Position numbers and translations under genes: made by a program. From NCBI GenBank assembly GCA_022605425.2, contig JAKIMF020000004.1:186001-250000 (forward strand): a stretch of DNA of 64,000 nt, in the 5' to 3' direction. A model generated the notes under the pieces. It was not told where the DNA came from, made no database searches, and worked only from the letters and a program-made list of their open reading frames with translations. Each line of letters starts with the position of its first letter. Position 1 is the stretch's first letter. The DNA is from Hamiltosporidium tvaerminnensis. Lineage: Eukaryota; Microsporidia; Dubosqiidae. Below are positions 1-12,337 of the stretch, piece after piece.

Positions 1-476
1 TACTTGTTTCACTTTTTTACACACATTTTATGTCTAAAACATTGTATAAGCCATTTTTTGCAAATATCATAACCTTAAATCCTTCTAGTATTTTATTAAA
101 TACTGTTAAGTAATACACGGAAGCTAAGATTGGATACAAACTTTAGCTGTATCATTTTTTAAAGGTTTTTTTGTGAATCTTTATTAAATCAAGAAAAACT
201 ATTTAGAATTTTATAGAAAAAACTTCGAATTCAAAACCTATAAAATTTTTATCTATTAATTACAATGTTCATATAAAAGAAACATAATAAAAGATAAAAA
301 TAAAAGAAGAATATGAATATATTTCAAAAAACAATATTAAATATTAGATAAATTCTCCATATAAAGAAATAGTGTTAGAAACCCAGGCATATCTTTTGTT
401 AATGAGTGAAATAAAATTATTTGAATTTTTAAATTGAGAAATATAAAAATAGAATAAAGTTAAAATGAATTTTTTT
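1..476. other. AT-rich intergenic DNA
   Basis: No ORF, repeat family member or RNA gene is visible. The right end is the 3' flank of the large minus-strand gene that follows. Confidence 0.6.
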
Positions 477-3400
477 TTATTTTTTTGAATCTTTCTTTAA
501 GTTTTTTATATTTTCAAAATATTCAACTAATCTGGCGACTCTACCTTTTCCTTTGGTTCTAAGTTTTCTAGAATTTGTTGCGCTATCAGTTCTAATCGTG
601 TCAAAATATATGAAAATTGGATTGTTCATAGAAGTTTCGAGCCTTTGAAGTTCCTCTTGGTCTTGTGTTAAATCACTGGCTAAAGTCTGTTTTTTATTCT
701 GGTTTTCATTTTTATCACCTGATTTAAGATTGTAATGTGTTACAACAAATTTTTCTGTTGGTTCTTCTTTTTCATTTACGACGATAGAATCTGATGTTGT
801 TTTTTCTGATACGTTTTCTTCGTTTTTTGAAATTATTTTTGAAGCTGTTTTAATCTCAGACACCTTTTCTAATTCAGCTTGGCATTCTAATTTTTGAATT
901 TCTTGAATCTTCCCGATTTTTGGTTCTGATTTTCCAGATTCTTGTCCTTCCGAAACCACATCTGACGGTTTTCGCTCGCCGTTGCTATCTTCATTCTTAT
1001 CTACCTTATTTATGTCTTTGGTGGGTTTATTAGCGTATTCGCTCTGTTTCTGATCAGAAGTTAGAGGTTGAATGATTTCTTTATCTTCTTCAATAGATTT
1101 ACGTTCTCTTGCTTCTTTTGGCTTGTTTTCATCTAATTTTATGTGTTCTTTTGATTTTCTTTCATCTGGTTTTAATTGTTCCTTTGGTTTGAATGAATTC
1201 AGTCTTTCTTCTGGTAGTTTTTTAATTTCTTGCATTGGTTTTCTTTCGCTCTTTTCATCTTTTTCTTCGGTGGATGATGTTTTGGACGAAAATCTGCTCT
1301 GTGTGGATAAACTATTACTCGATGTTTCGGTTAGTTTCATCTTTAACTCTTCTTTTGGTTCCGTTTCTATTTTTTTACCGTTTTGTTTTTCAGAACTGCT
1401 TTCAATAGATTTCTCTGTGTTATCCATACTATCTTGCTTATTATCGATTTCTTTTTGATCCTTATTTAGATTATCTAATCTTTCATTGGAAGATTTTTCT
1501 TCTTCAGGTTTTGAAAAATTTTGATTGCCATCACTTCTTTCTAAACTTAAATGACCACTTTCTCTAGAAGATTTTATACTTGAGATGTCACTTTTATCAA
1601 TAGATTGGTCAGTTAAACCTTTATTATCAGTTCTCCGATCGTCTAACACTTTTTTGTTAGGATCGTTGGATTCTATAATTTTATCTTCCCTAGAATCCAC
1701 AGGATTGTCTTCAGATGGTTTGGATTTTGATTCAAACGCATCGCTAATTTTTTCATCTTTAACTACCTCATTTTCAGAAAACGCTTCAGTCGGATTTGGG
1801 TTTTCTACATGGTATTTCGAAAAAGATGCACCTTTTTGCACAGGAAAATTTTCACTTATTTCAGAACTTAAAGTAGAAAAAGGATCATATTTAACATTTT
1901 CTTTGCTTTTAGTAGATCCTCCATAGGGCATTTCTTTACTTGATTTTGTTGCATCGCTCAATGATGATCCATCAACATTTTCATAAATATTTGTATTTTT
2001 CAAAAGTTCTCCGGGCTCTTTTTTAACTTCTGCCATAGAAACAGATACTTCTTTGGTCGATATATTTTCGTCAGATCCATTTGCTCCGGATGCTGATTTT
2101 TCAGAAGATGAAATTTCTTCTGCAATATTTTTATTATTTGAATTATTTTCATCAGAATTTTGTGCTAAAGAATCCGAATCTAAAAGATCTAATAATTCCG
2201 GTGAGGATTGAGTATCTCTTGATGGTTTATGATGTTCGTTTTTTTGTGCCGTAGTAGCTATACTTGCACCTGCAAAAAATAACCCGAGTGAAGTAAATAT
2301 TCCAGAAAATCCTTCATTTCTTGTAATTACATTCGTATTTTCATTTTCTTGATCGGATTCTAATCCAAGAATTTTTCCGTTACCATTTTCTTCAATAAAA
2401 ATAATTTCTTCTGGCTTTACATTATTTTTACTGTCGTCTTTTGCATCATCTCCTTCTTTTTCTTCCTTTTTTTCAGTCTTAATCGTTTCGACTTCTTTTT
2501 CGTTTTTAAGCCTTTCTCCGTTTTCTTTCGTACAAGTGAGATCGTGGTCACTTTCTGTACCTTTTTTATCTTGAATTTTTAAATTTTCACTTCCATAAAG
2601 AATAATATTTGGGGTTTTGTTGTTGCTTAAACTCTCTTCTTCTTTCTCGTTTTTTCCCGTAAAAGATTCAACGTCAACTTCCTCGAGAGATTCAAAGCTA
2701 CGATTCTCTTCTGATTCTTTCGACTGATAAATCGGATTTTGCGTAGATAAATTCGATGAAGTAAAAACATCATCTCGGATGTTTTCACCTCGTAAAAGAT
2801 CTGATATTTCGGGATCTGTTGATGCTTTTGAGCGAGATCTAATTTCAGCTTCCTCTTCCTCCTCTGAAAAACTTGAGAAAATCTTGCTGGTGTCTGAGTG
2901 TTGCCAAAAAGATTCAGTATCCTCATCGAATTTTTTATCTTCGTTTACATCAGTCTTTTTTGTTATAATTTTTTCTTTTATCTTTTCCTTTTTGGGCTTA
3001 ATTTTCTCAATACACTCTTCTATATAATCTAATCCCCATTCTTCAGAATCACTTGAATGAATCTCACTTACCTCGTATGAAGATGATTCGCTAACAAATG
3101 TTTCATATAGTTTTTTCTTTGCACTAATCTCAAAATCGTCGTTTATTTTTTTAAGTTTCGGTGTCGAAAGAGCTGCTCTAATCACTCTTTTTTCCACTTT
3201 TTTCATACATTTGCAACACATCTTATTTTTTGTTTTTTCCTTGCCGCACTTTGAACAACTCTGGTCACTTTCATTCCCCACATTCGTTTCTTCAGAATCC
3301 AATACCAAATTTTCTTCCTTACACGTTAAAATCAATGTTCGTTTCTTTTTTACTTTGCTTGTCCCGATGCTATCTTTACTATCATCACATACTTTTTTAA

Positions 3401-3590
3401 CAACATTATTTTCGTTAATATTATTTAACTTACTATCCGATTTTCCACAACATTCCTTACATTTAGTATTATCATGCTTACATTCACCTCCACATTTATC
3501 TTTCTTATCTTCTTGACTCTCATTTTCATCCATATTTTTACGGTTATTTGATTTCTCATTTAAACTTTTCTTATTATTATCTTCATACAT
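477..3590 (-). CDS. Large charged Ser/Glu/Lys-rich protein with Cys-rich N-terminus, function unknown
   Basis: A single uninterrupted 1037-codon frame starts at a true ATG (3588-3590). I do not recognise it. The N-terminus holds two cysteine clusters, one near residues 33-48 (CGGEC, then CKECC) and one near 111-130 (CSKC, then CCKC), which could bind metal. The rest is mostly low-complexity Ser, Glu, Asp and Lys with KEE/KPKE-type runs and probable coiled or disordered structure. One hydrophobic stretch near residues 429-447 (around GIFTSLGLFFAGASIA) could be a membrane segment. There is no N-terminal signal peptide. The C-terminus turns basic. No CCC run lies immediately upstream; the sequence just before the ATG reads CATACCAGAAA. 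Because such a long frame is unlikely by chance in DNA this AT-rich, I am confident it is a gene, but no function can be given. Confidence 0.85.
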   Translation of the reverse strand: MYEDNNKKSLNEKSNNRKNMDENESQEDKKDKCGGECKHDNTKCKECCGKSDSKLNNINENNVVKKVCDDSKDSIGTSKVKKKRTLILTCKEENLVLDSEETNVGNESDQSCSKCGKEKTKNKMCCKCMKKVEKRVIRAALSTPKLKKINDDFEISAKKKLYETFVSESSSYEVSEIHSSDSEEWGLDYIEECIEKIKPKKEKIKEKIITKKTDVNEDKKFDEDTESFWQHSDTSKIFSSFSEEEEEAEIRSRSKASTDPEISDLLRGENIRDDVFTSSNLSTQNPIYQSKESEENRSFESLEEVDVESFTGKNEKEEESLSNNKTPNIILYGSENLKIQDKKGTESDHDLTCTKENGERLKNEKEVETIKTEKKEEKEGDDAKDDSKNNVKPEEIIFIEENGNGKILGLESDQENENTNVITRNEGFSGIFTSLGLFFAGASIATTAQKNEHHKPSRDTQSSPELLDLLDSDSLAQNSDENNSNNKNIAEEISSSEKSASGANGSDENISTKEVSVSMAEVKKEPGELLKNTNIYENVDGSSLSDATKSSKEMPYGGSTKSKENVKYDPFSTLSSEISENFPVQKGASFSKYHVENPNPTEAFSENEVVKDEKISDAFESKSKPSEDNPVDSREDKIIESNDPNKKVLDDRRTDNKGLTDQSIDKSDISSIKSSRESGHLSLERSDGNQNFSKPEEEKSSNERLDNLNKDQKEIDNKQDSMDNTEKSIESSSEKQNGKKIETEPKEELKMKLTETSSNSLSTQSRFSSKTSSTEEKDEKSERKPMQEIKKLPEERLNSFKPKEQLKPDERKSKEHIKLDENKPKEARERKSIEEDKEIIQPLTSDQKQSEYANKPTKDINKVDKNEDSNGERKPSDVVSEGQESGKSEPKIGKIQEIQKLECQAELEKVSEIKTASKIISKNEENVSEKTTSDSIVVNEKEEPTEKFVVTHYNLKSGDKNENQNKKQTLASDLTQDQEELQRLETSMNNPIFIYFDTIRTDSATNSRKLRTKGKGRVARLVEYFENIKNLKKDSKK

Positions 3591-4685
3591 TTTCTGGTAT
3601 GTTTATCTCCTAAAATAGAAAAGATAACAAGTAACCAATCATTTATCATTTTTTCACACTGTTTCTCCTTTTTCTTAAAGTTTTTTACTTTTTTTATTCA
3701 TTTAGTTTAAAACTGTTTTATGGTTAAGATTAGATTTTTTTAAAAAACTATTATTTTTCATTTAAAAAGCAAATAAAACTTGATTTAATAATAGATATTT
3801 CTAAATATCAAGCAAACTAAACTTTTTTAACATTTGTTTCATTAAGTGGCCACTCTATGTTAATATTTGTATCCTTCTTATAAATAACAATTTGATGTTT
3901 ATCTAATTTTCAATTTAGATTTATTAAATACTTATTTTATTTTCGTAATTTTTTCTATTCACCAAAGGAATTTTTGTTCACCACGAGATCTAATATTCAA
4001 TTTAATACTTTATCTAAAATCTATTTTGTTTTATGTATAAATACTTCCTTAAATATCTCAATAACTAATATTTTTTGAATATTATAGTTTAGTTATCAAA
4101 TTTCATCTAATCTAATATATTATCAAATTAACTTAAAAATATATATATTAGAATACTTTATTTTTTTATAATTTCAAATATATTTTTTTTTCAAAAATAG
4201 AAAAACACGTGTTTTAATTTAATCTTTCGAGTAAAGTTTTTCTATTTAATAAATTTTTAATAATTTGCAACACAGTGGAATTATTATATTGTTATTAATT
4301 TTAATCTTTTTAAATATAATTTTTATTCGTGCATATGTTACAATAAATAAAGTTTTAAAATATAATTTAATAAAAAATTTAAGTATCTTTTCTAATTCAA
4401 ATTCTATTTCTATTTAAAACCAAATTCTAAATAATTTTGAATTAAAATATTTAAAAAGTAATATATAAGGAAATGCCGCAATTTCTTTTCTTTTCTTTTC
4501 TATTCAAATTCTAAATTAAAAATTCTAACTTCTAATAAAAAAATATCTTTAATAAATTAATGTTTGAAACATTTGTGTTCATTTTTTTAAGTTTAATTAA
4601 GAAACAATTATTATTTAAAAATTCCTTTTTTATTCTTACCTAAATTCTAATTTAATAATTAAAAAAAAAACACATCCCTTGCATA
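3591..4685. other. Divergent intergenic region, AT-rich
   Basis: About 1.1 kb between two divergently transcribed genes. It contains poly-A/T runs and a short pyrimidine microsatellite (TTTTC repeated about four times near 4482-4500). No ORF or transposon fragment was recognised. Confidence 0.5.
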
Positions 4686-5870
4686 ATGAAAGAATACGAT
4701 ATAATTATATATGGAGCAAGTGGATATACAGCGAGATTTGTAATTGAAAGATTGATAAAAGAACAGAAACGAATAGCACTTGCTGGTAGATCCTTATCTA
4801 ATATAAATAAAAATATAATTAGTTTGGACTTAAAAGAAGATATAGAAATATTTGAAGTAACTGTTGATAATATTGATATAATTACTTCTAAAACCAAGGT
4901 ATTAGTAAATTGTTGTGGTCCGTATATTTTTACAGGAGAAAAAATTGTTAAATCTTGTATTGAACATAGGACACATTATTTGGATATTACTGGTGAAACT
5001 CTGTTTATTGAAAGAATACTTAATAAATATGGGGAAATGGCAAAAAGAAATGGTGTTTTTATTCTAAATTGTTGTGGATTTGATTCCGTACCAGCTGATA
5101 TGGGATTTGAATATTTAAAAAAACATATGAATGTGGATAATTTTGAATGTGAAAGTGTTATGAGTTTAAAGAATTCGTTTGTAAATGTTGCAACTTATCA
5201 ATCTTTAATCTATGGATTGGGAAATATTCAAGAATTACGTAAATTAAGAAGAAATGAGAAAAAAGTGAAAAATAAAAAAATTAAGAAAATATTTTATAAT
5301 AAGTTGACGCAATCATATTGTGTGATATTTATGGGAACAGATGCCAGTGTTGTGAAAAGATCACAAAATATGTTAGAAGAGCATGATTTATCTAAAAAAG
5401 GGGAATATTCTGCGTATTTCGAAGTTGGCTCGTTGAAAAATTTAATATTATTTATGTTTTATTTTGGAATGATTTATTTTCTTTCTAAATTTAAATTCGG
5501 TAGAAAAATTTTGTTGGCTTTTCCGGGTTTCTTCTCGTGTTATCGAATAAAACCAAATGGACCAACATTGAGTGAAATAGAAAATGCGAGTTTTAGCATT
5601 GTCTTTTGGGGGAAAGGAGTAGCTTCAAATGGTGAAATAATAAGAAATAAGCTCAAAATTGATGGTGGCGATCCTGGCTATATTACTACTGCGACATGTT
5701 TAACTCACTGTACAGTAGTTTTGTTAAATATGTTAGAAGAAAAAGAAATGGGAATTAAAAATAGTTTAAGTTTGTTGGAAGGGGGAATATTTACTCCTGC
5801 TAGTGTTTTTAGTGAAACCGATCTGATTGATAGATTGTGTTTGAAAGGTGTTAATTTTAATATTGAATAG
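4686..5870 (+). CDS. Saccharopine dehydrogenase-like oxidoreductase (SCCPDH family)
   Basis: The 394-residue product opens with a Rossmann dinucleotide-binding motif (IIIYGASGYTA, residues about 6-16) followed by an AGRS motif. It then has the family hallmarks NCCGPY...GE, HYLDITGE and NCCGFDSVPADMG. In this family these mark the SCCPDH / trans-acting enoyl reductase group rather than true lysine-pathway saccharopine dehydrogenase; members are lipid-droplet or membrane associated NAD(P)-dependent enzymes of uncertain substrate. A hydrophobic segment near residues 252-270 fits a membrane anchor in the usual position. A CCC run at 4676-4678 lies eight bases before the ATG, the common microsporidian start-proximal signal, and supports this start. 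Length matches fungal homologues, somewhat short. Family assignment is firm; the substrate is unknown. Confidence 0.88.
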   Translation: MKEYDIIIYGASGYTARFVIERLIKEQKRIALAGRSLSNINKNIISLDLKEDIEIFEVTVDNIDIITSKTKVLVNCCGPYIFTGEKIVKSCIEHRTHYLDITGETLFIERILNKYGEMAKRNGVFILNCCGFDSVPADMGFEYLKKHMNVDNFECESVMSLKNSFVNVATYQSLIYGLGNIQELRKLRRNEKKVKNKKIKKIFYNKLTQSYCVIFMGTDASVVKRSQNMLEEHDLSKKGEYSAYFEVGSLKNLILFMFYFGMIYFLSKFKFGRKILLAFPGFFSCYRIKPNGPTLSEIENASFSIVFWGKGVASNGEIIRNKLKIDGGDPGYITTATCLTHCTVVLLNMLEEKEMGIKNSLSLLEGGIFTPASVFSETDLIDRLCLKGVNFNIE

Positions 5871-6039
5871 TTAAATGGGTCTGTCTTTATTTATTTATTT
5901 GCCATTATTTTAGTTTATTTTATAGTTTTAATTTTAACAATTCCACAATATATTTAGCGATTAATTTTACGTTGTGATTTTTTCTGAAATTAAAAACAGA
6001 TGAAATATTTAAAATTTGTTTGTTTATTTTCTTTATGCA

Positions 6040-6475
6040 TGAATCAAAGTAGGCACCGTATGGATAAAAAAGGATTTCAGAGTTGAATCCCAAACCAGAT
6101 TTTATTATTTGAACAGGAGACTGAACATGATAAATTTCATTTAAAATGACTCTCTTTACAAAAATCACTTCAAATTGATGAAACTAAAAACAAGAGAAGT
6201 ATGACCTGCTAACCAACAATTTACGTTTTATTTATGAATTTGGTATGGAGATACGTTCTCTTAGTTAATCTAGCACAATATTTGACAAAATACTATAAGA
6301 TGTATATAAAAGACAATCAATAACTAAAATGTAGATATGTACATTCTGTAGACATTGCCTAAAATACAGTCCAAACAATTTATTTTGATCGAAGAAGAGG
6401 ACTTAAGTCAGGACCAAGTACTGAAGAGAGTCAAAAAAGAGTGTATTCGAGTTTTGGCGTCGTTTCTTTATTCCG
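6040..6475 (+). mobile_element. Decayed non-LTR retrotransposon fragment (endonuclease 3' part)
   Basis: The plus strand matches the 3' third of the element at 49905-53640 at the nucleotide level: the stretch around 6165-6230 parallels 53085-53165 (CACTTCAAAT...GAAAC... ATGACCTGCTA) and 6375-6430 parallels 53305-53365 (TTTGATCGA-GAAGAGGACTT). All frames are broken. Antisense open frames here are incidental. Confidence 0.75.
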
Positions 6476-6519
6476 GTCACGTCTTTTTATAAAATATTAA
6501 ATTATTTTTCATTTTTTGT

Positions 6520-7990
6520 TGTGTAAAACTATACAATCCCCTTTTTATCTTAAAGGAGGTATAATTCCTGTTTTATTTTCTGTTTCTGGCATAACACGCA
6601 TAGCTGCACATTTCCGTGGTTCTGCTGCCATTTTATTGACTAAATTACTCTTCTCATATTAAAAGAAATTGTTCCAAATGATTTTTTAAGAACTATTGCT
6701 TTTCCCGACTTTAAGTCTTAAGTATTTAAAGTCTTGTAAGGAGTGACAATAATATTTTGCCACAATACAGTCTTAGGTTATCTCATAAAGAGTTATCTCA
6801 ACACCAAACTCATAAATAAAATCCAGATCGTTATTTAGCAGATCATACTCCTTTTTATTTCTGTTTCAACTATTTGAAGTGAATCTTGTAAAATATTTCC
6901 TACTTCGTTATGTGTTATTTTCTTTATAATTTTATTTAACAGAAATATATCGGATCTATTAATCTGAATCTCAATATCACTTTTTATTCAGGTGTCCACT
7001 TTTATCTCTGCATACTCAATTTCGAAATTTTTTTGAACCAGTGGCTCCTAATTTGTTTTGCAGACACAAATTTGTAGCCAAATAATCTGGGAAAGATTAG
7101 GTCCATAATCCCTTCATTATACCGTCCAATTAGTAATATTCACACATTTTCTCACATAGAGCTGCCAAATTATTTACTGTTTCACCAGATTAGCTGCAGT
7201 ATTAACACATAACTTCTGCACCTCATAATTTATTTATATCTTGAATATAGCAGAATACTGTTTCATCGCATGGCCTTATATCGATTTCTCCATATATCTT
7301 AAAGAGACACTGACGCATACAAGTTTATTTTTTAATGAATAAATAACTTTGACTGAAGTTTTTGTTTTCCTATTTCGTTATATAATTTTGCATGTTGAGC
7401 TTCCTCCGATTTATTTTTAGTGACTTCTTCTTCTATCCAATATTTTATTTGTAAAAAAGCTTCTAATAGTGCAGGGTGTGTTTTCTTATCGTTCTACATT
7501 TAGGATTGCTGCTTTTCTGGTAGATTTATCTTTGTGTTTTTCCATAAATCTAAGAATTTCAAAAGCAATGTTCGCTTTTGAACTCAACACCATGTAAACC
7601 TCTTCCAAGTTTAGTAAGGGAGAGGTTTAGAAGTTTTTTACATTCTGGAAAATGATGTATCTTATTTTCTACAAGCACTGGACGCACTACATAATCCAGC
7701 TCGAGAAGTCGGTTGGTTCAAGTCGAAGTAACCTTTTAGTGATTATTAATCAGAAATATCGCAGATTGATAAATTGAACAAAAGTAAATTTTCTCGACTT
7801 AATCAAGTGTGAATAGGTATATCTCTTGATATCAGTTTGCTTTGTACTTCTTCGAATGTGCTAGGTGTCGAAATACCTCTGGTATCTTCTACTATTCTCA
7901 GATATTTATAAACAGCAACAGCTTCTAGAACAGTAGCAGTATCTTCACAACACGTAAAGTTCATGGGCAACTTCGTGTGATTCAATCGAA
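6520..7990 (-). mobile_element. Decayed non-LTR retrotransposon fragment, reverse strand
   Basis: Read on the minus strand this runs from the late reverse-transcriptase region through the endonuclease to the 3' end. A surviving minus-strand reading frame at 7803-7985 carries TCCEDTATVLEAVAVYKYL and FEEVQSKLISR, matching the intact-looking copy near 52005-52145. Further along, a degraded KSDIEIQINRSDIFLLN matches the RPD endonuclease motif. Many stops and frameshifts are present. It lies tail-to-tail with the plus-strand fragment just before it, so two separate insertions or an inversion are implied. Confidence 0.78.
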
Positions 7991-10900
7991 ATAAATTTCA
8001 AAATAATTTATTAAAAAGTTTTTCAAGTTTTCATGAAGTTTTTAATGAACATCTTTTAGTATTTTTTAAGTTTTATTGCTTACTTTTATATGCGTGTTAT
8101 ATTGATATAAAATGGATAATATCTATATTTAGCTCTATTAAATTATTATGGTTTTGATTTAATATTTTTATGGGATATAAAATTTAACATTTTAATTTAA
8201 ATCTTTTTGGCATTTTTCCGAATATTCTTTAATATTCTTTAATATTTGTATGTGGAATTTAAACTTGATATGCTTATTTATTTATTGTACCAAGTTTTTT
8301 TTGTCAAAGAATAAATATTTTTATTGAAAAAACTGCATTCAGAACAAATCATTATGAAATGATTTACTCGAATGATTTAATTCCAGTGAGATTTCTATAG
8401 TTTTCTATTCCTCTAGCGCATCTAAATAACAATAGAATGATGCGAAATGAAATCAATATAATACATTGGAGAATTTATGTTTTCTACAGTTACTCGAATA
8501 CACCGAAACTTTGGTTTATAATTGATTTATTAGAATATTATTCTTGTTAACATTAACTTAAAATGTATTTTCATTAACTAAAAATATTTGACAGTTTTTT
8601 TAATTTGTTATGTCATACAATAAATTTGAAATACAAATAAACTAATTAAAATATTTAAAAAACTAATCTAATTCTAAATGCATAAAAATATTTTTTTAAA
8701 TATGAAATAAAGAAAAAAATAAAATAACTCATTGAATATGAAATAAAGACAAACTAAAATAATTGTTTAACAAAAAATTAAATACAAAATAAAAATAAAT
8801 TTTCTAAAATTTATTAAAGAAGATTCGAAATACTTTTTTAAGAAATACAATCTGAAAAAATAACAATTAAATAGGAAATTAAATGTCTTTGATGTTAATA
8901 TATCTTAATTTGACTTAAAATAGGAATTTATATTTTCATGTCAAAATGATAGTTTAATTTTTCTATTAGAAATAATTTACCCATAAAAATTTTATTTAAT
9001 AAAATTCTGGGTTAACAAATTTTCTCTTTCGAATAATTAAACTATCATTTCAACCACTTCTTCCCATAAAAATTTATATTGAAATTAAAATGAGCTATTG
9101 GAAATGAAGTCATGGAAATAATCGAGTAAATTTGAAATATTTTATAATTCCTAATTAAATAAGAAAGACCATCGAAATATTCTGTAAATTTCTTAGTTGA
9201 AATAAAATTTGAAATTATTTAAGATATTAAAATAGTTTGATATCAGTATTTCTTTCCGGTATTGATCAAGTTGTGATAAGCAGATGTTCATATTTTTAGT
9301 TCTTTTTGCCACAAAAGTTAAATACATACCACAAATGGTTCATATCTTTGCTTATTTCCTTGATTTTTTTCGTTGAGAATTAAATTTTGTGTAAGCAGAG
9401 TTTTCGATCCAACTTTCAATCCGGGGATTATGAAACATAAAGAGTGTATCAACTAAAAACCATTCAATTTCTGATTTGGATGGCATTCCAACCACTAAAG
9501 AACCGGGATGAATATTAATTTCAGTTATAAACTATTATGTATCACATACATAGTAAATAAATTTTAAGAAGAAAAATGTTTCAGATTATTTAAGTGCATT
9601 CCTTTATTTACTAAAAACATTGTTTATTGAATTGAATCAACACAGCCAAAATCTAAAGATTTTTCTTAGAATTAATGAACTTAATTATATATTGAGATAG
9701 TAATATATAATGAAATATTAGAGAGGTTTTATTAATTATTTTAAATTTAAAAACAGTTAACAATTATTTACTCATATTTGTTAACAAGGGCAGCAACAGA
9801 CAGATTTATAAAAATTCACTGAAATAGTTACACATGAATTTTTTTTACTTTGAAATAGGTTTTTATTTAAATATATTTTGGTCTAAATTCATAATAAGCA
9901 TTCCTAACATAAAAAGAATCTTTGATAAAATATAAAAAAAAGATCTTATAAATAATCTTGTGTTCAAATATCCGAAGTTAAAGTTTTAAAGTGGTTTTTA
10001 AGCTTTGCTTGTGAACTCTTTAGTTTTTGTAAAACAACAGGATTTATTCTGGATTATACAATCTGACTAATAATAACAAAAATTTCTAAGAAATTCCGAA
10101 CAATAAAAACCCCAAGATTATGATTCATAAATTAATCATATTTAATTTTAGGTTTATATCAAGCTACAAAAAAATAATATAATTGAATCGCGTTTTTAAA
10201 TTATTCATGTCTTTTGAATAAAAAGCTCATGATGAGACTAAAAAGAAAAATATTAAATTGAAATATAAAAAACAAGCACCTATAATATGAAAGGCATAAT
10301 TATTGCTCAACAGTTGTAAATGGTTTGAAAAACAAAAAAAATTGAAAGACCAGGCTCTTAAATAAAGCTTAATTATTGCTCAAAAATTTCCAAATTGATT
10401 GAAAAAACAGAAATATTATAATTGAATCAACAATGATTAAGTAATTGTATTTTCTGATTATAAAATAATTCAGAAGCCGCCTTTATTATACGGATCTTAT
10501 ATACCTAAATATATTTATGTTGGGAAAATATTAGACATGTGAAGAAACCGATCTGAGTTTAAAAAACCATAAATCTTTATTTTTTTAAAATATTCTATGT
10601 AAATAAAGGAACAAGAATTAGCCTTTTTGAAGCAAACCATAGAAAAAAATTTGGGGAGTATAAACAAGAATAATCATCACAAATATAATCAAAAATTGGG
10701 AAGGGAAACAATCATTTGAATGCGGATTTATGAATCTTCGAGCCTTAAACTTAAAAGTGTTATAGACTAACCATGAAATATTAACTTTAATAATTCTATA
10801 GATTAGTTTAAATTCTAGATTTATATTTAAAAACAATGAATGGTGAATAATTATAGAATCAAAGGATATAGGATATATATAGAATACAATATTATCACTG

Positions 10901-12337
10901 TAATTAAACAAAGAAGAACTATATGGTTGAAAAACGTAAAAAAATACTTGCGAAATTGGGTTTTATTTAAATTTATACAGCCATATACTCGTAGGTAGGA
11001 AAAAATGTTATGGAAAACGAAAAAGATGACTATAAACTGTATAAGGGTCTAAAAAAACACAATTATTTATAATAAAGAAGTTTTATACAAAATAGGTTGA
11101 AAATAGAAAATGATCATAGAGGCTGTTCCTTATTCTTCAAATGCTGTGGAGTCTCAAATAAGATTGAATTATATGAATTGTAACTTGGACTCAAAAATTT
11201 TATTACACGGAGGATACATATTCTTTACGTCTAGAACGTAATGTGCAATAAATCAAGTATGAATAATTACTTAAAAACGGTATCTCTTCAATAAAATGCT
11301 GTAAAAGTCATTTTAAAATTGTTTGATGATTTAATTGATTTTTCGTCTATAAATATTCAAAAGTTTTCAGAAATAAAAATTTATTATTTGATTGTGGAAC
11401 TACTAATATGTATGTCGGTAAAATCAAGAGTGAACACCATAATGAAAACCAAGACCATGATTATATCCAATTTTTTTATTCAAGACAAAAAATAAAATAA
11501 GTCGATTCATAAATGAGTAAAAACACACATAAAAGCGTTGCTTCAGACTCTTGGAATCCAAAAACTTAGAAAATAGTATTTTATAAAGAACAAAGTTTTA
11601 CATTTAAATGTAATATTTTAATATTTTCTTATAGTTTTCAGATAATATTCTGAAGAAACGTAACAACATATTAAAGATTGAAATCCACCAAAATTAGAGA
11701 TATATACTTAATCTAAAGTATCAAAAAGACAGTTAAAACAATTTCCTTTGATTAATGAACATGATTTGATTGAATACTTGGTTCTATCGTAGGCTGGAGA
11801 ATAATACCAGTGATACTTTAGAAATAGCCACGTATTTACAACTCATTTCATATATGCTTTAAGAAGAAAACCTATCTGAATCAACCAAAATATCAGACTA
11901 ATAAATTCCTTAATTATTGAATAGAATAACTGAAATTTAAACTTTTATTCCCATTTTAGAGTGAAAGTAACCTTTGAAAGCTTTTGTTAAGATGAATATA
12001 TTGATGAGATAAAAAAAGGGAAATTTAAATCAAAATTTGAGAAACTGCTATCATATGAAACAGACATTTTACTGACATAAAATATGTTACACGTTTTACA
12101 TTTTGATTTGCTAAATATAATTTTTCCAATCCAATTCAAACTATTTTCCCTAAAATAAACATTTTATAGTCCCAAAAATTAAGAAATTCGCTTATAATTT
12201 ATTCTTTTAAAAATAAATTATTGCGCTTTTTTCTCATAATTTTATCTACTAATTTAATTTATTATAATTTAAGATCAACATTTTATTATCTTTGAAATCA
12301 ATTAAAATAAAAAAGAAACCCCCTTTTCAAAACAAAA
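7991..12337. other. Long gene-poor AT-rich region
   Basis: About 4.3 kb without a supportable gene. It includes a retrotransposon 3'-tail remnant near 8985-9075 and a 59-codon open stretch on the minus strand at 9352-9531 with non-random composition (three Trp, HPGSLVVGMPSK) but no convincing start. A 97-codon frame at 10618-10911 (minus) has no upstream signal or family resemblance and is not called. The rest may be older, unrecognisable transposon debris. Confidence 0.45.
8985..9075 (-). mobile_element. Non-LTR retrotransposon 3'-tail remnant
   Basis: On the minus strand this matches the 3' end of the element at 53560-53640: AAGTGGTTGAA..., then AACCCAGAATTTTATTAAATAAA. A similar tail lies at 63700-63770. 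Only the tail is recognisable. Confidence 0.5.

Noticed and set aside
5920-6168. 82-codon frame, minus strand
   Set aside because: It lies antisense to a recognisable decayed retrotransposon fragment and has no upstream signal.
10618-10911. 97-codon frame, minus strand
   Set aside because: Ile/Phe/Lys/Asn composition is that of random AT-rich DNA; no motif, promoter block or CCC run.
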